The notes: generated from the letters alone by a model not told the origin. 64,000 nt of DNA from Scylla paramamosain (GCF_035594125.1 NC_087172.1:20594930-20658929); one strand, 5' to 3'. Shown: positions 50,233 through 62,079, counted from the stretch's first letter. A program made the numbers and translations.

Positions 50233-50880
50233 CAATTTCAGACACCCTGCACATCGCGCACTTGCCTTTTATTCAAATCACTCTAGCTCAAAACTTTGCG
50301 AGAGTTCAATGATTGTGTTAAATACTGTTGGATAGGAAATTTTCATTCTGCATTCAATGGTATATGTTCACTCTTGTTGAGACAAAAGGAAGTTGGTAAA
50401 AAATGCAGAAAACTGACGGTCGGTTTATAAAAGTTTTATCATGTATTTTGCGCATGCGCAATAGTGTTGCAAATTTGTCATGCTTTTTCGTTATAACTTG
50501 TATTAATCTTGCTATCTAAAAAAATTCATCTTTATTAAATCAGTAGTTGAAAAGTTGGTGGCAATTTCAGGCATTGTGCACATCGCGCACTTGCCTAATA
50601 TTCAAATCACTCTATCTCAAAAACGAAAGCTCATTGGTTGTGCTATATACCGTTAGATAGGAAATTTCATTTTGTGTTCAGTGGTATGTATCCGTTCTCG
50701 CTGAGACAAAAAGAAGTTGGTGAAAACTGCAGAAAACTGACGGTCACTTTACAAAAAGTTTTGCGCATGTGCAGCAGGATTGCAAATTTGACATTACTTT
50801 TTTCGTTAAAACTTGTGTTGCTCTTATTAAAAACAAAAATTGAGCTTGATCAGTTAATTAGTTAAAGATTGGAGTTTTGA
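50230..50880. repeat. Two-copy direct tandem repeat, unit about 331 bp
   Basis: Both copies start GGCAATTTCAG and contain GCACATCGCGCACTTGCCT, GATAGGAAATTT, GAGACAAAA-GAAGTTGGT, GCAGAAAACTGACGGTC and TTTTGCGCATG. The second starts at 50561. The first holds the palindrome TTGCGCATGCGCAA near 50449. Divergence is roughly 15-20% by eye. Confidence 0.9.
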
Positions 50881-51042
50881 TTTTGCATATGCGAAGCGTT
50901 ACTTGAAAGTTGACATAAGGAATTTTATCAAAAATATAACAACATAACACCTCTTATGTTTCATTCAAATTGGTAGAGTAGTTTTTGAGAAATCTCATTT
51001 TCGACACTTCTACTTTTTGCAAGTTACACATTGACTTTACCC

Positions 51043-51480
51043 AAAAGAAGCTATATCAAATAAAATTGATAGAGTTGTGCTATCATATGGTGGTAACTTC
51101 GTCATGATCAGCCGCGTAGTTCTAGAGATATTAGCGTCTGAATAGCATTACGATCCGGCTTCGCCGGAACGGGCCGCTCAGATTGAAACGACAACAACCT
51201 CTATAGTGAAATTCACTTCGCTCATAATCAAAATGGAACAGAAGATAAAAATTCTCCAACACAATGTTCTTAAGTGGAGAGGGAGTAGACTTGATCTCTC
51301 TGACATCTACTGAAACTTAGACACTAACATCTTTCTTATTACAAGCGAAGCGACGTTTACCATGGAGGTTGTTGTATCCAAACGCTAATATCTTCGGAAC
51401 TACTAGGCCGATAACGAAATTAGCGCCATATGATAGCACAACTCTATCAATTTTATATGACATAGCTTTTATTTTTTTCA
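51043..51480. mobile_element. Inverted repeat pair of about 95 bp enclosing a LINE ORF2 start
   Basis: 51043-51140 and 51480-51372 (reverse complement) share AAAATTGATAGAGTTGTG and CTATCATATGG, then GATATTAGCGT. The spacer of about 230 bp includes a frame starting near 51234 (MEQKIKILQHNVLKWRGSRL), the typical start of a LINE endonuclease, closed by an early stop. Confidence 0.75.
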
Positions 51481-51484
51481 ATTT

Positions 51485-52600
51485 GGCGAAGTCGATGGGT
51501 AACTTGCAAAAAGTAGAAAAGAACCCAGTACAGTACTTCAGTAGCTCAGAAAATACGAACAGACGAGAAAGAATATAGTTAAGAAAGAACAAGATCTCCG
51601 TTTTCTACGGTGCTGCCGTACATATGGTGTAATCCCTAAATTTCTTCGCTTCAAGCTTTACCATCAAGTCCCGACACCCTTACACTCGTCGATCGTACAT
51701 TGTTATATTTGCCCGTGCTGCTAGTTCTGGGTACGTTGGAAACACCTTTCGTTCTTTCACACACACACACACACACACATATCGCCGAGCATTTGGGTTG
51801 CTATAGTCAGACTGGTCGCTCACCTGCCATCCTTCCTCACTCATCCAACCAATGAAGATGGCTTAAAAAAAGTCGAAACGTTTGGTACTATTAAAAGATG
51901 TTCGTGACCTCCATCGTTGTGTTGTTCCTCCTACGATTGAGGTTCGCCAGGAACATTCAAGTTTCTGCTGTACTTCTTGCACGCCAAACATGTGACGAGA
52001 TCAGACTACGTCTGGTGTATGTAGCTCCACACCTAAGCAATTTTACTTCGCTTGGGTGCCATGGTTGATGAACAATTTTTTTCTATAAGTTATATGCGCG
52101 AAAAATGGTACTTTATGGCATAAAATAGGTCTTAGGACGAGATAGAGGTGTACACTTCTGCGAGGTGTCCTTGAAAATTCTTAAAGTTTAAAATATAAGT
52201 ATGTTATGATTTAAGAAAGGAAGAGTTGTTCTACAACTGGGAATTTATCACATTGAGGTATTTATGATATATTTGTGTACATTTATTTATGACTGCATTT
52301 GTCGCGGGCTCCCCCCACCCCCCAAAAAACAGTCAAGATTCAACTGGTTCTGCACCACGCAAGCTTTTTTTTTTTTCAAAGAAAAGAAAAAAAATTAGGA
52401 GAGAATAGCGAGAACGGAAGAAGAGTGGGGAAAGGTGAAAAATAGTTGAAGAGTAAAAGTTGGTGGTCCATTCACCTTGTTACTGATGTTTGATGAGATG
52501 TGAGTTGTTATTTATTGAAGTGTTTCAATATAAGTCTGTGGTGTTATTTCATTTGAATTTTAATTTGTTCGTGCAAATGTGTCTGTCATCTAGCTAGCTA
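51485..52600. other. No confident gene
   Basis: Coding-like decay at about 51600-51710, a (CA)n run at about 51757-51778, then AT-rich sequence. No domain recognised. Confidence 0.35.
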
Positions 52601-52610
52601 GGTTACTTGA

Positions 52611-55072
52611 TTATTTATATAATGGCTGTGGAAATGGGGTTGTAGCTATTTTGTTCGTGCTGCTAGGGAAGTGTATATGATATTTCTCTATGTTTTGTAA
52701 AATTTCTCTTAGATTTTGGATTGTATTTGATTCCAAAATTTCAATTTTTCCCATATTTTGTATGCTTGTTCTGCAGGTCTGATGCTTATTGGTTCTGTAT
52801 TTGTTATTTTTTGTATTTGTTCTGTTGTGAGTGTGTAGGGGTATCTTTGTTTTGTGGTTCATTTAACGGCTGTATTTTGTATTCTTTGAAGTTTCCTTAA
52901 CTGTCTATTACTGAGTGTGTGACTAGGAATTGATGGGTACTCCAGGTGGGATGATAATCACTTTGACTAGGCGTACAGTGGAACCTCGGTTCTAGAACTT
53001 AATTAGTTTCTGAATGCCATTGGAAATCCGAAACGTTCGAAAGTCGAAACTATTTTCCCCCATATGAATCAATGTAAAATGGATTAATCCTTTCTCAGAC
53101 ACCAATTTACCCTGTCTTAGCGGCTTATGACAGACGATCCACACAGCTAAGATGGCTGTGGGAGCTCACAAATCATTTATCCAGAAAAGATGTACTGAAT
53201 GAACTTAGTGACACAGAACTCATCAAAATATACTGTTTAGACTGTGCAGGTATTCTCTTTGTCATCCATCTAGTGAGGGAATCCTTAAAGAAGGGCAAAT
53301 AAAGGAGCAACCCATTAACCGCCAAAATGAAGGCGATCATAAGACTTAGACATTTTGCTGCTGGGAAAAGCTACTGGAAAAAATGCAATCGTGCAGCAGT
53401 GATAGTGTTGGGGGTCATCGAGAGAGCCACAGGTGGCTTGGGATAACTCCTGAGCGCCGAAAACTGTTTGTTTACATCGAGGCTTTTCAACGGAATCAAG
53501 TTTACCTTATTTCAAAGACTGAATTACTGCCACAGACTCTGTCTCTCCTCCAAATAAAAAAAAAAAAACAAAGTAAATTTTTATAGAAACTATAAATTAA
53601 TAATAAATGGCAGCTTTTGCCATGTCTTTTAATATTTGAAATCAAGGAACTTTGTTCTAAAACCAAATTATGGTGGTACCACAACTGAAGCAATAATGAG
53701 TTCAAAATTTTGTTTCAAAACGGATTTGCTCGAAAAAGGGAGGCGTTCGGTAGTCGAGGTTCCACTGTACTTTCATGTTAGTCGGCAAGTGTTGAAATCT
53801 ATATAGTTTTTTTTAGTGATTGTTTTCCTTGTTTTCTGCCTTGTATATGGCTACTGTAACCCGTTGTGCTTATCTTTAGGATTAAAGATTTACCATGTTT
53901 CTTGTATTCTACGTTATTATTGTCCACGTTGAGTGGAATAGTTTTGTAATTTCCCAGCGCTATAAATGTAAATTTAGTGACATTAGTTTTAATTCTCCAT
54001 TTTGCTTCATATTCATTAACTGAGTTGATTTCTCTTTCGACTCTTCTCTTCATCATTTTTTTTTTTCCAGGTTATCCAATTATTTGCGTGATGTCATTAG
54101 CATAGGAGATGTTAGCTCCATGTCTGGAAGGGGGGAAGTCTCTTGTGTATGTGACAAATAATGTGTGAGACAGTACATTTCCTTGTGGTATGCCACAATT
54201 CAAAGCAAAGGGATGGCCAATACAATGCTCTAAAAATACTCTGGCTTCTCTTCCGTCTAGAAAATTGCATTATTGTTTTTCTGTTATTTTAGGGAAGTCT
54301 AATTGTAGTAGTTTATGTCTTATTTCCCCGGTGCCAAACTTTGTCAAAAGTTTTCGTAATGTCCCTCAAAATAATATGGCATAAACCCTTTGTCAGCCTT
54401 TTTTGTGCTATATTTTGTGATTTTAATGCTAGAGCTTGGCTGGTGCCTTTGTTTCTCCTAAATCCGTATTAATGGGAATTGCATTGCTCTGTGTCTGTAA
54501 GAAATGTTCTTAGTGTAGAGTTAAGTATTCTTTCTAATATTTTCCCAGGGACTTCAAGGAGTGAAATAGTCTGTAGTTATTTGAGTTAGTTGGTGATTTA
54601 TTGGATTTGAGTTTAAGAATGGCTTTCTTCCACATGCTTGGGAAGTATCCAGCGGATATTGCAGCGTTAAATATGTTTGATAAGTTTTTGATAGCAATTT
54701 TTTGGGGATTTTTTTATTTATTTTTTTTATTGGTTTGTTTAATACCATTACTGCCCGGACAGGTGTTCTTGAGTTTTTAATTATATTGTTTATGTCTTGG
54801 GTGTTTATAGAGTGTGTGGAGATGGAGTCTTCATTAAGTCTTGTTGGGTCTGCTGAGTTGAATGGCGTAATTCTATGTAAGTTATCTAAAATGTTGTTTA
54901 CCATATATGTTGTATTATTATCTATTTCTTCTTCAAGGTAAATTTTGCTCCATAAATTCCTCATGGAAAAATGCGTAAATTGATGAAAAAAAGTTAAATA
55001 ATAAAATACTGACAGAAAAAAGAAAGAGTGAAAGAAAAGGCAAGATAAATGGATGAATAAGAAATGAAACAA
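52611..55072 (-). mobile_element. Jockey-like LINE reverse transcriptase remnant (minus)
   Basis: In element order on the minus strand. 55072-54554 is the RT N-terminal part (DINNIIKNSRTPVRAVMVLN, KIPKKLLSKTYQTYL). 54550-54060 is in broken frames, with YGFRRNKGTSQALAL, DITKTFDKVWH, CGIPQGNVLS and the altered catalytic box SYANDITQ (normally YADD). 54056-53799 is the post-catalytic part. 52862-52611 is the C-terminal HFPSSTNKIATTPFPQPLYK tail, separated by the Tigger-type insertion. Multiple stops; inactive. Confidence 0.8.
52976..53767. mobile_element. Tigger/pogo-type DNA element with TA duplication
   Basis: 792 bp bounded by TA (52974-52975 and 53768-53769). Inverted ends are CAGTGGAACCTCG, followed by TTCTAGAAC-like and ACTACCGAAC-like continuations. 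The right side also carries TTTTCGAGCAAATC in reverse complement. No transposase domain is readable, so it is non-autonomous or deeply decayed. It is nested in the minus-strand LINE. Confidence 0.85.
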
Positions 55073-55087
55073 TTAAAATATTGACAG

Positions 55088-55089
<2 letters not shown>

Positions 55090-55162
<73 letters not shown>
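55090..55162. repeat. (GA)n array
   Basis: About 36 GA units. Confidence 0.95.
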
Positions 55163-55166
<4 letters not shown>

Positions 55167-55484
55167 AATGAAAATGGTGCCAGAAAAAAAAAACAGATAA
55201 ACAAATGAAGAAAAGTTAAGAAATGGAATGATTAATTGCCGAGAATATAAAGAGAGAAAGCAATTGATAACAATAACTAAATTACGTGTGAGAAATATAA
55301 GTATATACATGCTTGAAAAAAAAAAAAAAAGTGAATGAGCAACAATGAAAGTAAGAGAGAGAGTGAGAGAGTGAGTAAGATGAGGATGGGAGAGAAGAAT
55401 GGTTGACAATTAGAATAGACACTTTGATAGCAGTACAAAGAATAAAGATGAAAAAAAAAAATGTTGATCATTCCACATAACATT

Positions 55485-55610
<126 letters not shown>

Positions 55611-55748
55611 TTGTACACCACTAACATTTACATTTAGTATTTACTGTACTGAGAAGGAATCAATACTGTAATTTTCATCCCTGTTAGGTTAAGAGTGTTA
55701 ACGAAGGAACCTTGACCTCGTACTGTATGCTTGGGTTACGAAAATGGT

Positions 55749-55754
<6 letters not shown>

Positions 55755-55834
<80 letters not shown>
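55755..55834. repeat. (GT)n array
   Basis: About 39 GT units followed by a T-tract. Confidence 0.95.
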
Positions 55835-56108
55835 ATTTTTTTTTTATGCTGTCAAAATAATTAATAAGTTTTGTGTTGTTTTTCCTAGTAAATCAGTTTT
55901 TTTCTTTTTTGTTTTTCCTAGTTCACCATCAAATCATCAGTGTCCAAGGGGGTTGGAGGAGGGGTAAAAAAAAAAAATGTGACGAAAATGGTCAACAAAT
56001 TAATTGAGAACACACCTAAATCTACCAGGAAAAAAAAATAATGAAAGTAAACAAATAAATAGTGTGCCCACTGTTGTGAGATGGCTAAGTAGTTTTCTTA
56101 ATACTTAC

Positions 56109-56164
56109 CAATAACGGTTTAGCCGATCCGATTGTCCTGTGCTGGGGAAAGACCCCGCTGGCAT
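56109..56164 (-). CDS. Candidate first coding exon (minus)
   Basis: ATG at 56164-56162 opens MPAGSFPSTGQSDRLNRYW and reaches the strong donor TATTG/GTAAGTATT at 56109/56108. The upstream sequence to 56290 is GC-richer. No downstream exon is found in the window, since the region below is mobile-element debris. Confidence 0.35.
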
Positions 56165-56599
56165 ATTGAGGCGTCTAGAGACAGGCCGGGGTGCTGGCAG
56201 TCATCCAGGACTGCTGGTGCCGGTATGTGGAGATGGAGTGATGTTGGTGAATGGAGGAGACCAGTGCCTGAATAACCACTTGAAAACAGTGAAATAAGCT
56301 GCAGTAAATAAGCAGATGTACTACCTCTACTGTCTGGCGGGGGTTACTTCCTCTGAGTCACTGTATGCTCTGAGTCGCCTCTCCGATCACTCTCCTGCCT
56401 TCCTTCACGCCTTTTCTTGCTCTACTTTCGGTATTATCGCAGTTTCAACCAATACACCATGTGTAACTATAGCCCTTTGCAAGGTTTACATCTCACTGTT
56501 TGGAGCATTCCTAACTCCATTTTACTCTGTTAGAAATTAATAATAACTTCAGATGAGAATTTTTGAAGTCAATTCTTGGTTAGATCCACCTCCAGTCGT

Positions 56600-56860
56600 C
56601 TCTTGTAGGATATAAAGTGTGTTCGTATGTTTATTATCAATGGTGCGCATGCGCATTGGCGACGTGACATTGAATCACGTGTTAAGAACTATGATGGCTT
56701 GGGGTTACCTGCTGCGAATCAGATCGCACAAAAATCTGACAGCCAATCACATATAGGTACGTGTGTTTTAGAGAAGGAAGCAGCATCCTCGACTGTCTGT
56801 GCTGCGTTAGTTAGACCATGGCTACAGAAGAGAGACGTGTGCTGGCTGTGAATATACGAA
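56600..56860. promoter_or_regulatory. Promoter-like segment with NRF1 palindrome
   Basis: TGCGCATGCGCA at 56644-56655 matches the NRF1 palindrome. An E-box CACGTG lies near 56676 and a CCAAT-containing GCCAATCAC near 56742. CpG is locally raised compared with the AT-rich surroundings. It would suit a promoter for a + transcript with ATG at 56818. Confidence 0.4.
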
Positions 56861-56898
56861 ATAGCAGTTTACCGCCAGTTCCTTCAACTTCTAATTAA
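56818..56898 (+). CDS. Short candidate frame with Kozak context
   Basis: The start is ACCATGG. It encodes MATEERRVLAVNIRNSS and ends after 26 residues at TAA 56896-56898. A possible donor AAG/GTATTG sits just after the stop. It could be a tiny protein, an upstream frame or chance. Confidence 0.25.
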   Translation: MATEERRVLAVNIRNSSLPPVPSTSN

Positions 56899-57094
56899 GG
56901 TATTGTTGTACACGCCTATTCTGACCTTGAGGGCCCGCCAGGTACACACTTATCACTTATCACCCGGCGGCACAGCGCTACCAACGTCACAACAGTATTT
57001 TTTGTTAATTACTGTCGGTATGCAGTGATGACTGACAGAATGTAGGAGGGTACAAAATGTTACGTTACGTTAATTTACCTTAAGGGGGGTGGTT

Positions 57095-57215
57095 AGGAGG
57101 TTAGGTTAGGTAATGCTAGATTACGTCAGTGACCTTAAGGGGGTATCCAGGGAGGGGCGAAGCCCCCACGGTGAGGCTAGGTTGGTTACGTTAGGTTAGG
57201 ATAGTGTAGAAATTT
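57095..57215. repeat. TTAGG-like short repeats
   Basis: Several GGTTAGGTTAGG and TTACGTTA motifs, with the small palindrome GGGGCGAAGCCCC at 57156-57168 region. Telomere-like in motif but irregular. Confidence 0.5.
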
Positions 57216-57430
57216 TCCGTTTTCGAAATATGTCTTTTGTTATCCTTATACTTTTTTTTTCAGGAATGTCAAAAAAAGCCTCATTTTGGCTTTCCCCACC
57301 CAAACAACCCTGTATTCCCACCAAGCTCCTATGCTTGTTGGCTTTAGTGAAAGAGATAAAAGAGGATGGGAGTATTGGTTGAAACTGCAAACTTATCTTA
57401 TTTTCTTATTTTGTGGCACTCGACCACCAG

Positions 57431-57683
57431 TGTTTTCCTGAGGCTGACCGAGATCACTATGTGTCTGCTGTCACCTGTGGCCTTGGTGCCTCGGTGCCTG
57501 AGGAAGACTCCCAAGCTTTGCGTCGGCTCAGATGTAGATGTGGTCTTTGCAACGGCAACTCTTACGGCCAGGTCATCAGTTTGCCTCTTCCCCTTCCCTC
57601 GAAGAGTCTTCCAGAGGAGACGCTTCCCGGAGTGTTAGCAGACGCTCGCCTCTGTACCCTCGCCCGGGGGCGCTCCTTTTACG
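57431..57683 (+). CDS. Candidate internal exon, Cys-containing
   Basis: The acceptor-like CTTATTTTCTTATTTTGTGG continues to ACCACCAG ending at 57430. It is open with GC-rich third positions through LRRLRCRCGLCNGNSYGQ and LARGRSFY. Donor options are at 57683 (GTTGGT) or 57687 (GTAATC). Codon bias sets it apart from neighbours. Family unknown; may connect to the promoter-like segment upstream. Confidence 0.4.
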
Positions 57684-57761
57684 GTTGGTAATCGTGCAAA
57701 TCACACAGACACGGAACTAGAAAAGTAATTACCCAATGCATTTTTCCATATATTTCTATAA

Positions 57762-57960
57762 AGGTATGTACTCTTTGATTAAAACAAAGACAATGTGTGG
57801 TGTAATGATATACACTGGGTTTGGTATGCACTCTTTGGTTAAAACAAAGACTTATAATGCGTGGTATAGTGATATACATTAGGTTTAGTATGCACTCTTT
57901 GGTTAAAATAAAGATAGATAATGCGTTGTGTGATATACATTGAGTTTAATAACAAAATGT
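57762..57960. repeat. Three-copy tandem repeat of about 64 bp
   Basis: The unit is TATGCACTCTTTGGTTAAAA-AAAGA, then AATGCGTGGT, then GTGATATACATT-GGTTT. Good similarity between copies. Confidence 0.85.
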
Positions 57961-57964
57961 CATG

Positions 57965-60060
57965 CTAGTGCTTCAGCTGGTGGTCATTGTTAGGTTTGTT
58001 TTCAAAGGAAGCCCGCCGACGATACGGCGACAGTTATTACATTCTATTCACGCCACACAAGAAATGTAAATCTGTTGGTCATGGGCAGAGCTCTGAAGAC
58101 TGGGGCAAACTGTTGAAAGAAAATACTCACTGTATGATTACCTGGCCATGAAATTGTGTTATTCTGTGAAACAGGTAATGAGGCAAACACCTGTAACACA
58201 CGACGTCACTTTCATCGGGCTGTGTGTATCTGTGTGGGCTGGGTCAGCTAGTACAGGGTTAGGATTAGTCCCCCAGGGTCAGGGCAGTACCCTTCACCAT
58301 TATGAGGGGGAATCCTTCATGAGTTAAAAATATATTTTGATATAGGTAATTATCAATAAGTTTGCATATATTTTTTAGTCGTTGTGGTGTGGGAATTTAT
58401 CTCAGTTTCGGCATTCAGCACTGCATATCATACCTCACCACACTTCGGTGTGGTTGACATGGAAAGAGGAGGAAAATATTGCAGAACTCATTCCTGAGCC
58501 AGGCGGTGTCTCATACGAATTGTGAACATCCTTTTTTAGCTTGGCTCAAACTCGTGTTTGGGGGTTACTTTTGGGTGATAATGTTTCTAGAGCAAGCATG
58601 ATCATCATTCGTTACTACGAGGGCAAATAGAAAATGAGCAATACTATTGCAACTTCCATTTATCAAGCATTCTAAGACCTCCAACTCGCCTCCTAGACGG
58701 AGATTCCGCTGGCCTCGACAAAGGTGCGTGCATTTTCAATTTTTGCTTCCTGGAATCTGATCACAATATCGTGTTCATGAGAGTTTTTCCTTCTTGATGT
58801 ACTAATATATTTCAGCATTAAATGATTAACTGTTGAAAATAGCGAGCATAAGTAAAACAATTTTTTCAATATCTTCACAGTTCAGCTCGTCATAATACCA
58901 TTTTTTTTTTTGTCAAGTTTCTTACAATACATCTTGATTCTATAGTCACTGCTGAGCCTGATGGTGTCAACCAAAACGGTCTATCCCGTATATGAAGTGA
59001 GTTATGGCAAATAATTCGCGGATTTTGCGCACTCAAGCTCGATCTGTAGTGATGAGGCATTCGTTGAGCGAGTTAGGAGGCAGGAACCTTTGCTCACATG
59101 CGGATAAATCGAAATCTGTAAAATACGGCAAAACGGTGAGTCTGACGAAATGTCATAAAATAGGAAAGATGCGCCGTCAAAAGTTTCCGAGACTGAAATC
59201 GCAATTTTTACCTGCGATGGACACCAAAAGGTGCTCTTGGCCAAATCTTCGTTGTACCCTCCATGGGCCAGGCGGAGCGGTGGGTTGTACGGATGTGTGC
59301 TAACAAAATTAGAACCACCCAGCAGGAGTTACTCCCGTTGTGGGAATTAACGTATTTGAATCTTACTCTTTGATCTTTTCAATCAGGACATTCAATAAGA
59401 ACAGGGAAAACTATTGGACAGAAAATCAAGACGATTCAGTAAAAAAATAAGTAAATAAATAAATAAATAAATAAATAAAAATAAAAAGAATAAATAATAG
59501 AAGAATAAAAGGAAATAAACAAAATAAATAAATAAATAAATAAGATTTAAAAGTAGTTTCATATTATTGTTGATGCAATAATACAGAGTAATTGAATAAC
59601 ATATTTATTGAAATGCCTATCAAACTTTAAAATACGAACGAGTAATAAATAAATGGGCATAAAGTTAACCTTATAAATAAATAAGAAAGTACTGCAAAAA
59701 GTGGAAATAAAATGCATATTACTGACGAATGATAAATAAACAAATTAAGGAAAAGTTATCAAGCAAAAACAAAAATAATGTATAAGTAAAAATGAGCAAG
59801 AATACACATTACATTACGAAGAAGCTTTGTTAATGAGATCATTCAATTACCAAGTACAAAAACAGAACAGAATACAAATATGTAGAAATAAATTTTATTC
59901 TAGAAAAATTATAAGCAAAGAACATGAAATACAAAACAACATGAAAATAGTGTGAAAATAATTGAAAGTAAACAAACAATATAAATAAATAGATAGATAG
60001 ATAAATAGATAAAAAGATAGACAGATAGATAAATAGATATTTTTATCCAGTACATCTTTA
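57965..60060. other. No confident gene
   Basis: AT-rich. A 99-codon frame at 59004-59303 (+) has no recognisable domain. An (AAAT)n block lies at 59447-59545. GATA-type runs lie at 59988-60035. Confidence 0.45.
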
Positions 60061-60064
60061 TATA

Positions 60065-60068
<4 letters not shown>

Positions 60069-60110
<42 letters not shown>

Positions 60111-60162
60111 GGAGATACACCTTCGTCAATAGCGAGACACGTGACGTATATCTACACCTACA

Positions 60163-60229
<67 letters not shown>

Positions 60230-60300
60230 GGAGATACACCTTAGTCAATAGCGAGACACGTGACGTATACGAGTATCTACACCTACACACCCACACACTC
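60069..60300. repeat. Minisatellite combining (CA)n with a 65-bp unit
   Basis: (CA)n, then CCTGGAGATACACCTT, then AATAGCGAGACACGTGACGT, then ATCTACACCTACACACCCA, followed by a second full round. The copies are nearly identical. Confidence 0.9.
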
Positions 60301-60372
60301 GCGTCATTCTTACGTATAGAGTTTATGCTCTTTTCATTAGTGAAGGATAGGTGACAAAAAAAAAAAATGGAA

Positions 60373-60479
<107 letters not shown>

Positions 60480-60698
60480 GGGGTGATAACATAACCTTAG
60501 TTTCTCCACTAAGAGAGTGAGCCTCTTACTTTTAATAAAAAAAAAAAAAAAAAAAAAAGGAAGATAAAAAGAAAGAAATATTACATGGTGTTTCTTTTTA
60601 AAAATTTCATAATTTGCAAGAAAAATGATGATGAAAAAATATGATGAAAATACAAAGACTGAATTAAAACAGAAAAGAGTGGAAGCGAGTGATTTCCG

Positions 60699-60920
60699 AC
60701 CATATTCTGAAACACTTCTGCGCCGCACCTACACTACTTCAAAAGGCTCCAGTTGAAGTGGCACAGGTTTTTAAGTGTGTTTTTTGGTTCTAGTGACAGA
60801 TTAACAAGCTTTCTACTATCTTGACATGAGAAACACCATCGAGAACCATGCTGATCTCTGTGGCTCTGTGACCGTTGAAATTAGCCGTTGTGAGAGAGCA
60901 GAAGGTTTCAGAATACGGGT
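60699..60920 (+). mobile_element. MITE-like element, copy 1
   Basis: Starts CCATATTCTGAAACACTTCT and ends GGTTTCAGAATACGGG, which is its approximate reverse complement. The body shares TTCTAGTGACAGATTAACAAG and ATGAGAAACAC-TCGA with the other copies. Length is about 220 bp; no coding capacity. Confidence 0.75.
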
Positions 60921-61502
60921 CTCAGGCTGGCCAGGAGACGAGGAACAGCCTGTATTCACCTCCTCTATGATATTAATAAGGTTGGCCACAGGACCAGGAA
61001 CAGCCTGCATTCACCAGTGCTTGGAGCTTTCTCTTAGTGATAAAATCCTTGGATGCATTTTTTGCCTTATTCCTTTCATTGCTATTCGGCGCATCTTTCC
61101 TCAGTCACTAACCACTCTGAGACAATTCTTCTTGTTTTGCGCCCACCTCCTAGCGTTATACAGACTGGAAAATGCAATATGTATTCTTTTTCTTTTTTTT
61201 TTACCTCTTCTTTCTTGTAGGAGTAATAAAGATTTCATATATTGTTCTTAGTGCTGCGAATTCTCGCTTATCGCAATGAAAACGTTGAAAATCTGTCACT
61301 TGTCAGGTCTACGTTGTAAGAAAACTGTCAGTAGATTCTTTTGGCTCTATTCTTTGGGGACTGACACAGTGGGTCTTTTTCTTCCTTTTTGTAGGGCTTG
61401 GCCAGAGTCCTTTAAAAAAAATAATCACGTGGATTTAAGAGTGAGTTAAAACAGAAGGCACAATGAGAGCGAGTGGAACGACGTCTTCGGTTTCAAATTT
61501 CC

Positions 61503-61720
61503 GAGTATATTCTGAAACATTTCTGCACCGCATCTCCACTACATTCAAAATGCTCTATTTGAAGTGACACGGGTTTTTGAGAGTGTTTTTTTTACCGTTC
61601 TAGTAACAGATTAACAAGATTTTACATTATTAACAGGAGAAACACTTTCGAGGCTAATCATCCCTGTGGCCTTTAATGGGTAAGGTTGTTAGAAAACAAA
61701 GCGTTTCAGAATACGGACCT
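61503..61720 (+). mobile_element. MITE-like element, copy 2
   Basis: Starts GTATATTCTGAAACATTTCT and ends GCGTTTCAGAATACGG. Body GTTCTAGTAACAGATTAACA and AGGAGAAACACTTTCGAGG. Same orientation as copy 1. Confidence 0.75.
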
Positions 61721-61880
61721 TAATAGATCTGCAGTAAATTTTGCTAGAGTTTTATGGTTAGCTTATTCATTCATCTACTGAGTCACTCATTTGTTCTGTA
61801 ATCGATCAACGAAAGGTCTGAAATGTGGAGTAGCTAAGCTGTTATGCTGCACTCACACTCTCTTTGTTCGTGTTAATCAG

Positions 61881-62079
61881 GGGCCGTATTGTGAAACCAT
61901 CTGCTTTCTCACCACGACTGTTTTTAAAGGCCACGGAGATGATAAGCTAGGTTTGCAAGAGTGCTTCGCCTGTTAATAATGTAGAAATATTGTTAATTTA
62001 TCATTAGTACCATAAAAACTACCCTTAAAAAGCCTTTTGAATACAGTGGTGTGGTGCAGAGGTGTTTCTGAATATGGCT
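61881..62079 (-). mobile_element. MITE-like element, copy 3 (inverted)
   Basis: Read on the minus strand it starts GCCATATTCAGAAACACCTC and ends GATGGTTTCACAATACGGCC, with the shared ACATTATTAACAGG and GTGGCCTTTAA body. Orientation is opposite to the other three. Confidence 0.7.

Noticed and set aside
49759..50335. Frames of 144-290 codons rich in Arg/Glu or Leu/Ser
   Set aside because: Produced by the (GA)n array; only the part of the + frame before 49800 is LINE ORF1.
56101..56180. U1 snRNA-like 5' end (ATACTTACC)
   Set aside because: Only the first nine bases match; no stem-loop order or Sm site follows. It is the complement of a GTAAGTAT donor.
59004..59303. 99-codon plus-strand frame as a gene
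   Set aside because: Basic, no domain, no splice sites or promoter evidence; left as unassigned.
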